A stretch of DNA of 64,000 nt from Devosia sp. FKR38 (GCF_005222805.1 NZ_STGC01000002.1:385836-449835); one strand, 5' to 3'. Positions 16,845 through 26,994 are shown, counted from the first letter of the stretch. Numbers and translations are program-made. Notes: a model not told the origin generated them from the letters alone.

Positions 16845-17201
16845 ATGGTCAATAAAATCGTCGGCTGGATCGTCCTTGTTCCATTGAGTGTGGGGCTGAT
16901 CGTGATCGCCCTGGCGAACACCCATCTGGTGGCCATCAACTTCAACCCCTTCGCGAAAATTGACACCACGGCCTTGCCCGGCTTTGGCGTGCCGCTGTTT
17001 GTGGTGCTCTATGTGGTGCTGCTGGTGGGCGTGCTGCTGGGCGGCACGGCAACCTGGTTTGCGCAGGGTCATCACCGCCGCCGGGAAAAGCACTGGCGGC
17101 GCGAAGCCCATCTGCTCAATGAAGAGCTCAAGGGCCTGCGCAAGACGCAGCGCCAGAGCACACCAAAAACCGAAGTCGACGATCTGCTGGAGCTGCGCTG
17201 A
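16845..17201 (+). CDS. lapA: LapA / DUF1049 family inner-membrane protein
   Basis: A 118-residue protein with two membrane helices (residues 5-25 and 46-68) separated by a short hydrophilic loop. A cytoplasmic tail follows, rich in Arg/Lys and predicted helical (RRREKHWRREAHLLNEELKGLRK). This is the DUF1049/LapA layout; in E. coli LapA works with LapB in lipopolysaccharide quality control. It starts 31 bases after ihfB and ends 8 bases before trpF, so it shares their transcript. Confidence 0.8.
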   Translation: MVNKIVGWIVLVPLSVGLIVIALANTHLVAINFNPFAKIDTTALPGFGVPLFVVLYVVLLVGVLLGGTATWFAQGHHRRREKHWRREAHLLNEELKGLRKTQRQSTPKTEVDDLLELR

Positions 17202-17209
17202 GCACCCCC

Positions 17210-17857
17210 ATGGCCGACCCTATTGTGATCAAGATCTGCGGCATCAAGACCCCCGAAATCCTGGAGGCTGCCATTGCGGCAGGCGCCGATATGGTGGGCT
17301 TCATGCATTTTGCGCGTTCGCCCCGGCATGTGTCGATTGAAGACATCGCCACGCTGATTTCCGAAGCCCGCGGGCGGGTGGAAACCTGCGTGGTGCTGGT
17401 CAATCCCGACAATAGCTGCGTGGCCGAGGTGGCGGCGCTGGGCCCGGACTGGATCCAGCTGCATGGCCCGGAAACGCCGCATCGCGTGGCGGCGATCCGC
17501 GCCGAGGCGGGTGTGGAGATCATGAAAGCCATGCCCATCGGCAGCGCCGAGGACGTGGCCCATGTGGCCGGCTTTGCCGAGGTGGCAGACCGGCTGCTGC
17601 TCGACGCCAAGCCGCCCAAGGGCGCCGACCGCCCTGGCGGGCTGGGCGAGACCTTCGACTGGGGCCTGCTCAAGGCGCTTGACCCTTCCATCCCCTTCAT
17701 GCTTTCGGGTGGGCTGACGCCTGACACCGTTGCCGACGCCATCAAGACCGTGCGCCCGATGGGGCTGGACGTGTCCTCGGGGGTGGAAAGCGCGCCGGGC
17801 GTAAAAGACAAGCGGTTGATCGAAGCGTTCATCCGAAACGCCCGCGCCGCCGTATAA
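17210..17857 (+). CDS. trpF: phosphoribosylanthranilate isomerase
   Basis: A 215-residue TIM barrel for step 3 of tryptophan synthesis. The catalytic Cys is in KICGIKTPE (residues 6-14). The catalytic Asp is expected in LLLDAKPP (about residue 130). The phosphate-binding loops [12 protein letters not shown] and [15 protein letters not shown] are both intact. It begins 8 bases after lapA. The gap to trpB holds a palindromic repeat. Confidence 0.95.
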   Translation: MADPIVIKICGIKTPEILEAAIAAGADMVGFMHFARSPRHVSIEDIATLISEARGRVETCVVLVNPDNSCVAEVAALGPDWIQLHGPETPHRVAAIRAEAGVEIMKAMPIGSAEDVAHVAGFAEVADRLLLDAKPPKGADRPGGLGETFDWGLLKALDPSIPFMLSGGLTPDTVADAIKTVRPMGLDVSSGVESAPGVKDKRLIEAFIRNARAAV

Positions 17858-17867
17858 GACATTCGCC

Positions 17868-17923
17868 CCTCCCCAATCGGGGAGGATGGCCGCAACGGGC
17901 CAGGTGGCAGACGCGCCACCGCA
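17868..17923. repeat. REP-like palindromic element between trpF and trpB
   Basis: CCTCCCC (17868-17874), loop AATC, GGGGAGG (17879-17885), followed by a second inverted pair GGTGGC / GCCACC about 25 bases on. Similar CCTCCCC(C)-loop-(G)GGGGAGG palindromes occur at 34785-34805 and 61832-61860. A structured extragenic element is the simplest reading. It could also attenuate read-through into trpB. Confidence 0.55.
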
Positions 17924-18012
17924 CAGGCCCTGGCCAGACCCTTGTTGGCGTTCAGCATCGCCCTGCCCCGCCGGGCCGGATGATCGGACGCCAGAGCATT
18001 CTTGAGGCAGAC

Positions 18013-19230
18013 GTGGACACCACCGGTATCAATTCGCTGCGCAACGGCCCGGACGACGACGGCCGGTTCGGTATTTTTGGCGGGCGCTTTGTCGCCGAAA
18101 CGCTGATGCCGCTGATCCTGGACCTGGAGGCGCATTATCGCGCGGCCCAGGTGGATCCGGCGTTCAAGGCCGAGCTCAATGACCTGTCGGTGCATTATGC
18201 CGGCCGGCCGAGCCCGCTGTATTTTGCCGAGCGGCTGACCAAGCACCTGGGCGGCGCCAAGGTGTGGTTCAAGCGCGAGGAGCTCAACCATACCGGCAGC
18301 CACAAGATCAACAATTGCCTGGGGCAGATCCTGCTCGCCAAGCGCATGGGCAAGACGCGGGTGATCGCCGAGACCGGCGCGGGCCAGCATGGCGTGGCCA
18401 CGGCGACGGTCTGCGCCAAGTTCGAACTGCCCTGCACCATTTTCATGGGCGCCACGGACGTGGAACGGCAGATGCCCAATGTGCTGCGCATGAAGATGCT
18501 GGGCGCCGAAGTGCGCCCCGTCACGGCCGGCGCCGGCACGCTCAAGGACGCCATGAACGAGGCGCTGCGCGACTGGGTGACCAATGTGGACAGCACTTAT
18601 TACCTGATCGGCACTGCGGCGGGCCCGCACCCGTATCCCGAAATGGTGCGCGACTTCCAGTCGGTGATCGGCACCGAGATCAAGGACGAGTTTGCCCGCA
18701 CCCAGGGCAAGCTGCCCGATGCGGTGGTGGCCTGTGTGGGCGGGGGCAGCAATGCCATCGGCACCTTCCATGCGTTCCTGGACGATCCTGACGTCAAGCT
18801 CTATGGCGCCGAAGCGGGCGGGCACGGCATCGACGTCGAGAACGGCCATGCCGCCAGCATGACCGGCGGCCGCCCGGGCGTGCTGCATGGCAACCGCACC
18901 TATCTGCTGCAGGACAAGGACGGGCAAATCCTCGAGGGTCATTCGATTTCGGCGGGCCTGGACTATCCCGGCGTGGGGCCGGAACATGCGTTCCTGCACG
19001 ACAGCAAGCGCGTGACCTATGCGCCCATCACCGACACCGAGGCGCTCGAGGCCTTCCAGCTGTGCACGCGGCTTGAAGGCATCATCCCGGCACTGGAATC
19101 GGCGCATGGGCTGGCGCAGCTGATGAAGGTGGCGCCCAGCATGGACAAGGACCAATCGATCGTGCTGTGCCTCTCTGGGCGCGGCGACAAGGACGTCGAG
19201 AGCGTCGGTAAATATCTGGGGCTGCTCTAG
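18013..19230 (+). CDS. trpB: tryptophan synthase beta chain
   Basis: A 405-residue PLP enzyme that joins indole and serine. The PLP lysine is in HTGSHKINN, the catalytic Glu in AETGAGQHG, and the phosphate-binding loop is [10 protein letters not shown]. The GTG at 18013 is chosen because GAGG lies 5 bases upstream and it gives the usual short lead before [15 protein letters not shown]. An in-frame ATG at 17980 would add 11 residues without a clear ribosome binding site. trpA follows after 2 bases. Confidence 0.95.
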   Translation: MDTTGINSLRNGPDDDGRFGIFGGRFVAETLMPLILDLEAHYRAAQVDPAFKAELNDLSVHYAGRPSPLYFAERLTKHLGGAKVWFKREELNHTGSHKINNCLGQILLAKRMGKTRVIAETGAGQHGVATATVCAKFELPCTIFMGATDVERQMPNVLRMKMLGAEVRPVTAGAGTLKDAMNEALRDWVTNVDSTYYLIGTAAGPHPYPEMVRDFQSVIGTEIKDEFARTQGKLPDAVVACVGGGSNAIGTFHAFLDDPDVKLYGAEAGGHGIDVENGHAASMTGGRPGVLHGNRTYLLQDKDGQILEGHSISAGLDYPGVGPEHAFLHDSKRVTYAPITDTEALEAFQLCTRLEGIIPALESAHGLAQLMKVAPSMDKDQSIVLCLSGRGDKDVESVGKYLGLL

Positions 19231-19232
19231 TC

Positions 19233-20057
19233 ATGACCACGCGTATCGATACTCGTTTTGCCGCCCTCAAGGCTGAGGGCCGCCCGGCCCTCGTCACCTA
19301 TGTGATGGCGGGCGACCCGGACCTGGCCACCGGCCAGGCTATTCTCGAAGCCCTGCCGCAGGCGGGCGCCGACATCATCGAATTGGGCATGCCGTTTTCG
19401 GACCCGATGGCCGATGGCGTGGCCATCCAGCTGGCGGGGCAGCGTTCGCTGGCTGCCGGGCAGACGCTGCGCGGCGTGCTGGGCATGGTGGAAGACTTCC
19501 GCCGCAAGGACGAAACAACGCCCATCGTGCTGATGGGCTATTACAACCCGGTCTATAGCTTTGGCGTCGAGGCCTTTGTGACGGCGGCCAAGGCCGCTGG
19601 CGCCGATGGGCTGATCATCGTCGACCTGCCGCCCGAAGAAGACGACGAACTCTGCCTGCCGGCCATGGCTGCGGGGCTCAATTTCATTCGCCTGACCACG
19701 CCGACCACCGACGACAAGCGCCTGCCGGCTGTGCTCAAGAACAGCTCGGGCTTTGTCTATTATGTCTCCATGACCGGGGTGACCGGGGCGGTGATCAAGT
19801 CGCGCGGGGCGGTGGGCGATGCGGTGGACCGCATCAAGAGCCATACCGACCTGCCGGTGGCGGTTGGCTTTGGCATCAAGACCGCCGAGGACGCCGCCGA
19901 GATCGGCAAGCATGCCGACGGCATCGTGGTGGGCTCGGTGCTGGTGGACGCGGTGGCGCGCTCGCTGGTGGACGGCAAGGCGACCGACCAGACCGTGGAC
20001 GCCGTGCGGACCCTGGTCGCCGAGATCTTCAGCGGGGTGAAGCGGGCGCGGGGCTAG
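19233..20057 (+). CDS. trpA: tryptophan synthase alpha chain
   Basis: A 274-residue TIM barrel that cleaves indole-3-glycerol phosphate. The catalytic Glu and Asp are in [15 protein letters not shown], the flexible loop is YVSMTGVTG, and the phosphate-binding VGFGIK is present. The gene starts 2 bases after trpB, and the products form the alpha2-beta2 complex with indole channelling. Length is typical (E. coli 268). Confidence 0.96.
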   Translation: MTTRIDTRFAALKAEGRPALVTYVMAGDPDLATGQAILEALPQAGADIIELGMPFSDPMADGVAIQLAGQRSLAAGQTLRGVLGMVEDFRRKDETTPIVLMGYYNPVYSFGVEAFVTAAKAAGADGLIIVDLPPEEDDELCLPAMAAGLNFIRLTTPTTDDKRLPAVLKNSSGFVYYVSMTGVTGAVIKSRGAVGDAVDRIKSHTDLPVAVGFGIKTAEDAAEIGKHADGIVVGSVLVDAVARSLVDGKATDQTVDAVRTLVAEIFSGVKRARG

Positions 20058-20116
20058 TCCCCCGCTGTCCACAGGCCGATGGCGGCGCCCTTTGCGCTGA
20101 TGGCGCCACCCTGATA

Positions 20117-20133
20117 AGAATTGCCACAATTCT
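20117..20133. promoter_or_regulatory. palindrome AGAATTG-CCA-CAATTCT upstream of accD
   Basis: A perfect seven-base inverted repeat with a three-base spacer, centred 47 bases before the accD start and lying in the likely promoter region. It has no T tract and is AT-richer than the surroundings, so an operator is more plausible than a terminator. I cannot name the regulator. Confidence 0.4.
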
Positions 20134-20171
20134 AGCTTAGGTGGCCTCAGCGTCACCGCACGAGGCCTGCC

Positions 20172-21155
20172 ATGAACTGGATCGACAACTTCGTCCGCCC
20201 CAAGATTCGCTCCATTCTCGGCACCAAGCCGACCATTGCGGAGAATCTGTGGGTCAAGGACCCCGAGTCCGGCGAAATGGTGTTCTACCGGGACCTTGAG
20301 GCTAATCAGTGGGTGGTGCCCAATTCGGGCTATCACATGAAGATCAAGCCGGTGGACCGGCTCAAGACCTTCCTGGATGACGGCGCCTATGAGCTGGTGC
20401 CGGTGCCCTCGGCCCCGGCTGATCCGCTGAAATTCCGCGCGCAGAAGCGCTATGTCGACCAGCTCAAGGAAAACCGCGCCAAGACCGGCTATGATGACTC
20501 GGTCATTGTGGCGACCGGCAAGCTGTTTGCCCGGCCGGTGACCGTGGCGGTGCAGGATTTCGACTTCCTCGCCGGCTCGCTGGGCATGGCCGCTGGCCAG
20601 GCCATCATCACCGGGCTTGAGACCGCTGCTGCCCGCAAGACGCCGTTCGTGCTGTTCGTCGCCTCGGGCGGCGCGCGCATGCAGGAAGGCGTGCTCAGCC
20701 TGATGCAGATGCCGCGCACCACCGTGGCCGTGCTGCGGCTGCGCGAGGCCGGCCTGCCATTCTTTGTGGTGCTGACCAACCCCACCACCGGCGGCGTGAC
20801 GGCATCCTATGCCATGCTGGGCGATGTGCACCTGGCCGAGCCGGGCGCGGTGATCGGCTTTGCCGGCGCCCGCGTGATCGAGCAGACCATCCGCGAAAAA
20901 CTGCCCAAGGGCTTCCAGCGTTCCGAATATCTGTTGGAGCACGGCATGGTGGACATGGTGGTGCATCGGCACAATCTGCGCTCGACCATTGGTTCGCTCG
21001 CCGCGATCCTGACCAAGGCGGATGCGCCCGAAGCGCTGACCAGCGCGATGAGCCCCAGTGTGGTGCGTGGCACCAGCCTGCGCGACGCCGCTGTTGCCGC
21101 CGAAGGCGATGACGCGGACCTCGGCGCCATGCCAGCGGCAGCGCACGCCGAATAG
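20172..21155 (+). CDS. accD: acetyl-CoA carboxylase carboxyltransferase subunit beta
   Basis: A 327-residue carboxyltransferase subunit for malonyl-CoA formation. The crotonase-fold core is intact ([48 protein letters not shown]). The N-terminal zinc-ribbon region keeps its scaffold ([25 protein letters not shown]), but all four zinc cysteines are replaced. The whole protein contains no cysteine. Loss of zinc ligands is, to my recollection, shared at least partly by other Hyphomicrobiales AccD proteins. It follows trpA in conserved order; the usual next gene folC is displaced by a chemoreceptor. Confidence 0.94.
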   Translation: MNWIDNFVRPKIRSILGTKPTIAENLWVKDPESGEMVFYRDLEANQWVVPNSGYHMKIKPVDRLKTFLDDGAYELVPVPSAPADPLKFRAQKRYVDQLKENRAKTGYDDSVIVATGKLFARPVTVAVQDFDFLAGSLGMAAGQAIITGLETAAARKTPFVLFVASGGARMQEGVLSLMQMPRTTVAVLRLREAGLPFFVVLTNPTTGGVTASYAMLGDVHLAEPGAVIGFAGARVIEQTIREKLPKGFQRSEYLLEHGMVDMVVHRHNLRSTIGSLAAILTKADAPEALTSAMSPSVVRGTSLRDAAVAAEGDDADLGAMPAAAHAE

Positions 21156-21166
21156 CTCCTGCGGCG

Positions 21167-21188
21167 GAACAGCCTTTACGGCTGTTTA
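21167..21188 (+). terminator. possible terminator of accD
   Basis: AACAGCC (21168-21174), loop TTTAC, GGCTGTT (21180-21186), 12 bases after the accD stop, followed by TAACACC. A seven-base perfect stem with no long T run. Moderate evidence for termination before the chemoreceptor gene. Confidence 0.45.
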
Positions 21189-21274
21189 ACACCCCTGACC
21201 TACCGTGCTGGAAAGCTGCACGACAGTCGCATTGGCGCGGCCGGTTGTTTGTTGGCAGCAGCAGGGGTCATTTC

Positions 21275-23785
21275 ATGTCGATCTTTTCGCTTCCAATTGC
21301 CCGCAAACTGCCTCTGGCACTGCTGGGCAGTGCGTTGCTGGTCAGTTTGGGCGTGGGCATCGGCAGCTATATGATCGGCAGCCAGGCCCTGCGCGGCGCG
21401 GCCGAGACCAATCTGATGACCCTGGCCAGCGAGCGCGCGTCCGCGGTCTCCACCTATCTGAAGTCCGTGCGGGACGATCTGGTGTCGACCTCGCGATCGG
21501 AGGCCACCGTGCAGTCGCTGCGCGATTTCGGCGGCGCCTGGCTGCAGTTCAAGGTCGACCCGACCGCTGAAGTGCGCAAGCTCTATGTCGATACCAATCC
21601 CAATCCGGACAATCTGGCGGCGCTGGAAACGCTGGGGACGACGGGCGCCTATGACGCGACCCATACCCGCTTCCATGCCGGCTTCCGCAATACCATTGCG
21701 GCACGCGGCTATCGCGACCTCTATCTGTTCGATCTCAAGGGTTTCCTGGTCTATTCGGTGACCAAATCTGCCGATTTCGGCACCCGCTTTGCCGAGGGTG
21801 GCCCGTTTGAGACCACGACGCTGGGCGCTGTGGTTACGCAGGCGCTGGCCATCGAGAACCCCGACGACATCGCCTTTGCCGATTTTGCCGCCTATGGGCC
21901 GGCGGGCGGGCTGCCGGCGGCCTTTTTTGCCAAGCCGGTGTTCAATGCCCAGGGGCGCAAGGTGGGCGTGCTGGCCATCCAGCTGCCATCAGAGCGGCTC
22001 GACGCCGTGGTGGGCGACCGCACCGGCCTGGGCGAGACCGGGGAAGTGCTGGTGGCCGGCTCGGATGGGCTGCTGCGCAATGATTCCAGCTTTACGCCCG
22101 ACAATGACGCCATGGTGACCGGCTTTGCCGGCCCTGTGCTCAATACGGCACTGGCCGGCACGCGCAGCGAAGGCGAGACCAATAGCTATCGCGCCATGGA
22201 CATGATCGTGGCGGCAGCGCCGATCACCACCCCGGGCCAGAACTGGGCGGCAGTGGCGGTGATGGGCAAGGACGAGATCCTGGCGCCGGTCGCCAATATG
22301 CGCAATCTGATGCTGGCGATCGGCGCGGGTCTATTGGCCGTGGTGGCGGCGCTGGGCCTGATCTTTTCGCAGCGCATTACCCGGCCGATCACCCGCCTGA
22401 CCGGCACCATGGAAGCGCTGGCCAAGGGGCAGCTGGACATCGAAGTGCGCGGCGCCGACCGCTCGGACGAGCTGGGCGCCATGGCGCGGGCGGTGGAAGT
22501 GTTCCGGGCCAATGGCATCAAGATGACGGAAATGACCGAGGCCGAGGCGGCCCAGATCATCCGCAGCCAGGCCGAGCGCGCGGCGATGATGACCGAGCTG
22601 CAGCAGGCCTTTGGCCATGTGGTGGATGCGGCCATTGCCGGCGACTTTTCCAAGCGCGTGGATGCGCGCTTCCCCGATGCCGAGCTCAATGCCCTGGCCG
22701 GATCGGTCAATGTGCTGGTGGAAACGGTGGACCGCGGGCTGGGCGAAACCGGCGAAGTGCTGGCGGCGCTGGCCGATACCGATCTGACGCGGCGCGTGCG
22801 CGGCGACTATGACGGCGCCTTTGCCCGGCTCAAGCAGGATACCAATGCGGTGGCCGAGAAGCTGGGCGAGATCGTCGGCCAGCTGCGCGACACCTCGCGG
22901 GCGCTCAAGCGCGCGACCGGGGAAATCCTCAGTGGCGCCAATGACCTTTCCGAACGCACCACCCGCCAGGCGGCCACGATCGAGGAAACCTCGGCGACCA
23001 TGGAACAGCTGGTCAGCACGGTGCTGGGCAATGCCAAGAAGGCCGAGACGGCGAGCGTGCAGGCCATCACCGTGTCTGAAACCGCCGAAGCGGGCGGCGT
23101 GGTGATGGAGAAGGCGACCCAGGCGATGGAGCGCATCACGCAGTCGTCGACCAGGATTTCCAATATCATCGGGCTGATCGACGATATCGCCTTCCAGACG
23201 AACCTTCTGGCGCTGAATGCCTCGGTGGAAGCAGCGCGGGCGGGCGACGCCGGCAAGGGATTTGCCGTGGTGGCGGTGGAAGTGCGGCGCCTGGCGCAGA
23301 GCGCGGCCAGCGCCTCGGCCGACGTCAAGACGCAGATCGAGCAATCGGCCAGCGAGGTCAATAGCGGCAGTCGCCTGGTCACCGAGGCGGCCGAAAAGCT
23401 GGCCAGCATGCTGGACGGCATCCGCGGCAGCACGGTCGCGCTGCGCGCCATTTCGGACGACAGCCGCAAGCAGGCCAGCGCGCTCGAAGAGGTCAATATC
23501 GCCGTGCGGCAGATGGACGAGATGACCCAGCACAATGCCGCGCTGGTGGAAGAGACCAATGCCGCCATCGAGCAGACCGAGGCCCAGGCCAGCGAGCTCG
23601 ACCGGATCGTTGACATCTTCACCATCGGCAATGCGCCGGCCAAGCCGGCCGCTGCGCCGGCGCCCTCGACCGCGACCGCGACAAATGTGGTGCGCGGCAT
23701 GCAGAACAAGCTCAAGGCGGTGGCGGGCAATTACCTGCGCCGCGGCAATGCGGCGCCGGCCGAACAGGACTGGAACGAGTTCTAA
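21275..23785 (+). CDS. methyl-accepting chemotaxis protein with periplasmic sensor and CheR-tether tail
   Basis: 836 residues. The order is: membrane helix 1 (about 10-32), a roughly 310-residue periplasmic sensor that is probably cache-like, helix 2 (about 343-365), a HAMP domain, a second HAMP-like region (about 490-535), then the long signalling coiled coil (about 540-790). The hairpin tip motif [26 protein letters not shown] is present in it. The protein ends DWNEF, matching the xWxxF pentapeptide that tethers CheR/CheB. AGGGG lies about 7 bases before the ATG at 21275. No che genes are nearby. It sits between accD and folC, which are usually adjacent, so it is probably an insertion. The ligand is unknown. 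Confidence 0.93.
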   Translation: MSIFSLPIARKLPLALLGSALLVSLGVGIGSYMIGSQALRGAAETNLMTLASERASAVSTYLKSVRDDLVSTSRSEATVQSLRDFGGAWLQFKVDPTAEVRKLYVDTNPNPDNLAALETLGTTGAYDATHTRFHAGFRNTIAARGYRDLYLFDLKGFLVYSVTKSADFGTRFAEGGPFETTTLGAVVTQALAIENPDDIAFADFAAYGPAGGLPAAFFAKPVFNAQGRKVGVLAIQLPSERLDAVVGDRTGLGETGEVLVAGSDGLLRNDSSFTPDNDAMVTGFAGPVLNTALAGTRSEGETNSYRAMDMIVAAAPITTPGQNWAAVAVMGKDEILAPVANMRNLMLAIGAGLLAVVAALGLIFSQRITRPITRLTGTMEALAKGQLDIEVRGADRSDELGAMARAVEVFRANGIKMTEMTEAEAAQIIRSQAERAAMMTELQQAFGHVVDAAIAGDFSKRVDARFPDAELNALAGSVNVLVETVDRGLGETGEVLAALADTDLTRRVRGDYDGAFARLKQDTNAVAEKLGEIVGQLRDTSRALKRATGEILSGANDLSERTTRQAATIEETSATMEQLVSTVLGNAKKAETASVQAITVSETAEAGGVVMEKATQAMERITQSSTRISNIIGLIDDIAFQTNLLALNASVEAARAGDAGKGFAVVAVEVRRLAQSAASASADVKTQIEQSASEVNSGSRLVTEAAEKLASMLDGIRGSTVALRAISDDSRKQASALEEVNIAVRQMDEMTQHNAALVEETNAAIEQTEAQASELDRIVDIFTIGNAPAKPAAAPAPSTATATNVVRGMQNKLKAVAGNYLRRGNAAPAEQDWNEF

Positions 23786-23889
23786 AGCCCTGGCCCTGCC
23801 CAGACTGCAGCCCCGGCCCGTGCAACTGAGCATTGAGCCGGGGCAGAATCGGCGCTAACTCAGCGGGCCCAGATCAATGGACCGCTGCC

Positions 23890-25182
23890 ATGTCGCGTAC
23901 TGATGCCATCCTCAAGCGCCTTTCGGGGCTGCACCCCAAGCTGATCGACCTGAGCCTGGATCGCATGATGCCGCTGCTGGCCGATCTGGGCAATCCGCAG
24001 GAGCATCTGCCGCCGGTGATCCATGTGGCCGGGACCAATGCCAAGGGCTCGACCATCGCCTATCTGCGGGCGTTCCTCGAAGCGGCCGGCCAGAGCGTGC
24101 ACGTCTATAATTCCCCCCATCTGGTGCGCTTCAACGAGCGCATTCGCCTGGGCGGAAAGCTGGTGGATACGCGCCGGCTCAATGCGACGCTGGAGCGGGT
24201 CGAGGCGGTCAATGCGGGGCGCTCGATCACCTTTTTCGAGGTGACCACGGTGGCCGCCATGCTGCTCTATGCCGAGACCAAGGCCGACTATCTACTGCTC
24301 GAAACCGGCATGGGCGGCACCTATGACACCACCAATGTGGTCAAGCATCCGCTGGGCGTGATCATCACCCCGGTCGATCTCGACCACCAGGGCTTCCTGG
24401 GCAAGACCATTGCCGAGATCGCGGTGAACAAGGCCGGCATTCTCAAACGCGGCAGCAAGGCGGTCATCGGGCTGCAGCAGCCGGAGGGCCGTGCCGTGAT
24501 CGAACGGACAGCGCATCGGCTGGGCGTGCGGCCGATCTGGCAGGGCGAGGATTTCCATGGCCAGTCCCAGGACGGGCGGCTGGTCTTTTCGGACGAGGAC
24601 GGGCTGCTCGACCTGCCGCCACCGGCGCTGATCGGCGGGCACCAGTTCCACAATGCGGCGCTGGCCATTGCCGCCACGCGGCATTTCGGGCTGCCGGTGA
24701 GCGACGCCGATATCGCCACGGGCCTGCGCCAAGTGGTGTGGCCGGCGCGGATGATGCCGCTACATGGAAAGCTGCGCGACATGCTGCATGCCGGCAGCGA
24801 ACTGTGGCTGGATGGCGGGCACAATGTGCATGGCGCCACGGCACTGGCGGCGGCGATTGCCGAGATGAACCGCACGCGATCGGCGCCGCTGGTGCTGATC
24901 ATGGGCATGATGAACACGCGCAATCCCGGCGATTTCCTGATGCCCTTCGCCGGGCAGGTGCAGCAGATCTATACGCTGACCGTGCCAGGCGAGCCCAATG
25001 CACACAAGGCCGATGACATCGCCAGCGCGGCACGGGCCAGGGGCTTTGCAGCAGCGCCGAAGCGCTCGATCCTGTCGGCACTCAAGGCGGCGGCCGAGGT
25101 GCCCAATGCCCGCGTGCTGATCTGTGGTTCGCTCTATCTGGCCGGCGACGTGCTGGCCAAGAACCAGACGCCGCCGGACTGA
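23890..25182 (+). CDS. folC: bifunctional folylpolyglutamate / dihydrofolate synthase
   Basis: A 430-residue Mur-ligase-fold enzyme that adds glutamate to dihydropteroate and folates. The ATP loop is HVAGTNAKGST (residues 45-55). YNSPHLVRFNERIR is the folate-binding loop, TPVDLDHQGFLG the Mg/ATP region, and LDGGHNVHGA the C-terminal domain motif. The ATG at 23890 is chosen; an upstream GTG is open but lacks support. It ends 13 bases before the convergent GH3 gene stop. Confidence 0.94.
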   Translation: MSRTDAILKRLSGLHPKLIDLSLDRMMPLLADLGNPQEHLPPVIHVAGTNAKGSTIAYLRAFLEAAGQSVHVYNSPHLVRFNERIRLGGKLVDTRRLNATLERVEAVNAGRSITFFEVTTVAAMLLYAETKADYLLLETGMGGTYDTTNVVKHPLGVIITPVDLDHQGFLGKTIAEIAVNKAGILKRGSKAVIGLQQPEGRAVIERTAHRLGVRPIWQGEDFHGQSQDGRLVFSDEDGLLDLPPPALIGGHQFHNAALAIAATRHFGLPVSDADIATGLRQVVWPARMMPLHGKLRDMLHAGSELWLDGGHNVHGATALAAAIAEMNRTRSAPLVLIMGMMNTRNPGDFLMPFAGQVQQIYTLTVPGEPNAHKADDIASAARARGFAAAPKRSILSALKAAAEVPNARVLICGSLYLAGDVLAKNQTPPD

Positions 25183-25195
25183 TGGCGCGGCCCGC

Positions 25196-26866
25196 TCAGT
25201 AGCGGGCCTGATCGCTGCCGCAGAAGGGGTCGACGGGGCTGGTGCCAGCAAAGGGCGTGCGGCCCAGCAGGGCATTGACAACGGCCGCCTGGATGGCTTC
25301 CGAAGAGCCATAGGCGTTGACATAGGTGGGCACGCGCGGGGCGTCGTAGAGATAATAGGGATAGCCCAGCGACACCATCAGGGTCGGCAGATCGTGCCAA
25401 TAGCGGCGCATGCCGCCAAAGACCGAGCCGGTGAGCTTGACCCAATCAAGGAAAATGCGGCTGCGGGTGAGCGTGGTCTCTTCGGCGAAGAGATAGAGCA
25501 CCAGATCGTAATCGGTCGGCTTGATCTCGAGGTCCGGGGTGAAGAGCGTCACCTCAAAGCCCTCGGCAGAGAGCCGGTCGGGCAGGCTCAGCGGCAAGGG
25601 ATGGGGCACGAAGGGGACGACGGCGCCGCCCGAGAACACCAGCACGCGGCGATGCTGCAGCGGGGACAGCGGCAGCAGGCCCTGGACATCCTTGACCAGG
25701 GTGGGGACGCGGGCAGTGACGGCCTTGGCGGTGGCCAGATGGGCGTCGGAGGCGACGAGGCCGGCGACGGATTCGAGGGTCGGCGCCTCGGGCGCGGCAT
25801 GCAGGCCCAGATGGGCCTTGAGGGCCAGTACGCGGGTGACGGCCTCGTCGACCCGATCCTGGTTGAGGCGGCCATCGGCCACGGCCTTGACCAGGCGCAT
25901 CAGGTCGGCATTGGGATCGTCGCTGAACAGGATGACGTCGCAGCCCGCGATGATGACTTCGGGCAGGGTCTGGTCGCGCGGGCCCCAATCGCCCATGCCA
26001 GCCATGGGCGTGGCATCGGAGACGATCAGGCCATTAAAGCCCAGTTCGCGGCGCAGCAGATCGTGATTGAGCAGGCGCGACAGCGAGGCGGGGCGATAGG
26101 CCTCGGCGCCGCAATCGGGATCGATGGCGCGGGCATAGGCCGGCAGCGCGATATGGGCGGACATGATGGAGAGCACGCCGGCATCGATGGCCTTGCGGTA
26201 GAGGCGGCCGAAATTGGCCTCCCAATCGGCCATGGAGAGCGGATTGACGGTGGTGACCAGATGCTGGTCGCGGTCGTCGAAGCCCTCGCCGGGCCAGTGC
26301 TTGACGGTGGCGGCGACGCCATTGGCCTGGAAGGCGGCGATCTGGGCCAGGGCGTGGCGCTCGACCTTGTCGATGTCGCTGCCATAGGAGCGGGTGCCGA
26401 CAATGGCGCTGCGCCAGGCGATGTTGAGATCGATGACGGGGGTGAAGCTCCAGTTGAGGCCGACGGCATTGGCCTCGCGCGCCATGAGGGTGGAAATGGC
26501 GGTGGTGGCTTCGAGATCATCGACCGCGGCCAGGCCCAGCGGATTGGGCACGCTGGTGCCAAGCGGCAGGCTCATGCGGCTGCCTTCGAGATCGGCGCTG
26601 ACCAGCAGCGGAATGGCACTGAGCGCGGACAGTTCGCGCGCCAGATTGTATTCGGCGATCAGATCGTCCGAATAGATGCGGGTGATGCCGCCCGGCTTGA
26701 AGCTGCGCACAGCCTCGATGGTTTCCTCGGGCGTGCCACGGGCCAAGAGCACAAAGAGCTGGGCCAGCTTGTCACGCGGGCTCAGGGCGTCGCGGGTGGC
26801 ATGGACCCAGGCCATGGCGGCATCATCGAGGTGAAACGGCGCGGCGGCGAGATCGATGGGAGCCAT
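25196..26866 (-). CDS. glycoside hydrolase family 3, NagZ-like beta-N-acetylhexosaminidase
   Basis: A 556-residue GH3 enzyme. The N-terminal TIM barrel has LVSADLEGSRM, KHWPGEGFDDRDQH near residue 200 (the NagZ-type Asp-His acid/base dyad reads D-Q-H) and the nucleophile Asp in IVSDATPMAGMG. A second domain of about 200 residues follows, as in long Bacillus-type NagZ proteins. The expected role is release of GlcNAc from wall fragments or other beta-linked hexosamine sugars. No signal peptide is seen, so it is probably cytoplasmic. GGGGAGG lies just before the ATG. It sits between folC and trxA, normally closer neighbours. Confidence 0.85.
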   Translation of the reverse strand: MAPIDLAAAPFHLDDAAMAWVHATRDALSPRDKLAQLFVLLARGTPEETIEAVRSFKPGGITRIYSDDLIAEYNLARELSALSAIPLLVSADLEGSRMSLPLGTSVPNPLGLAAVDDLEATTAISTLMAREANAVGLNWSFTPVIDLNIAWRSAIVGTRSYGSDIDKVERHALAQIAAFQANGVAATVKHWPGEGFDDRDQHLVTTVNPLSMADWEANFGRLYRKAIDAGVLSIMSAHIALPAYARAIDPDCGAEAYRPASLSRLLNHDLLRRELGFNGLIVSDATPMAGMGDWGPRDQTLPEVIIAGCDVILFSDDPNADLMRLVKAVADGRLNQDRVDEAVTRVLALKAHLGLHAAPEAPTLESVAGLVASDAHLATAKAVTARVPTLVKDVQGLLPLSPLQHRRVLVFSGGAVVPFVPHPLPLSLPDRLSAEGFEVTLFTPDLEIKPTDYDLVLYLFAEETTLTRSRIFLDWVKLTGSVFGGMRRYWHDLPTLMVSLGYPYYLYDAPRVPTYVNAYGSSEAIQAAVVNALLGRTPFAGTSPVDPFCGSDQARY

Positions 26867-26964
26867 TGGCTTCCTCCCCAGTCTTCTTGTTGGCTGCAAG
26901 GCTTAGCAGATGGCTGGTTGCAGCGGAACCAAGGCAATTATCCGGCAGAAGGCGCCAAACACAG

Positions 26965-26994
26965 AAAAGCACCGCCGGGTTGCCCCGGCGGTGC
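26965..26994 (-). terminator. intrinsic terminator after trxA
   Basis: Perfect 11-base stem GCACCGCCGGG / CCCGGCGGTGC around a four-base loop. On the minus strand it is followed by TTTTCTGTGTTT. It lies 26 bases after the trxA stop and ends the murU-addB-addA-trxA transcript before the GH3 gene. Confidence 0.93.

Noticed and set aside
23811..23843. CCCCGGC ... GCCGGGG after the chemoreceptor gene as a terminator
   Set aside because: The 19-base loop and lack of T residues make intrinsic termination unlikely.
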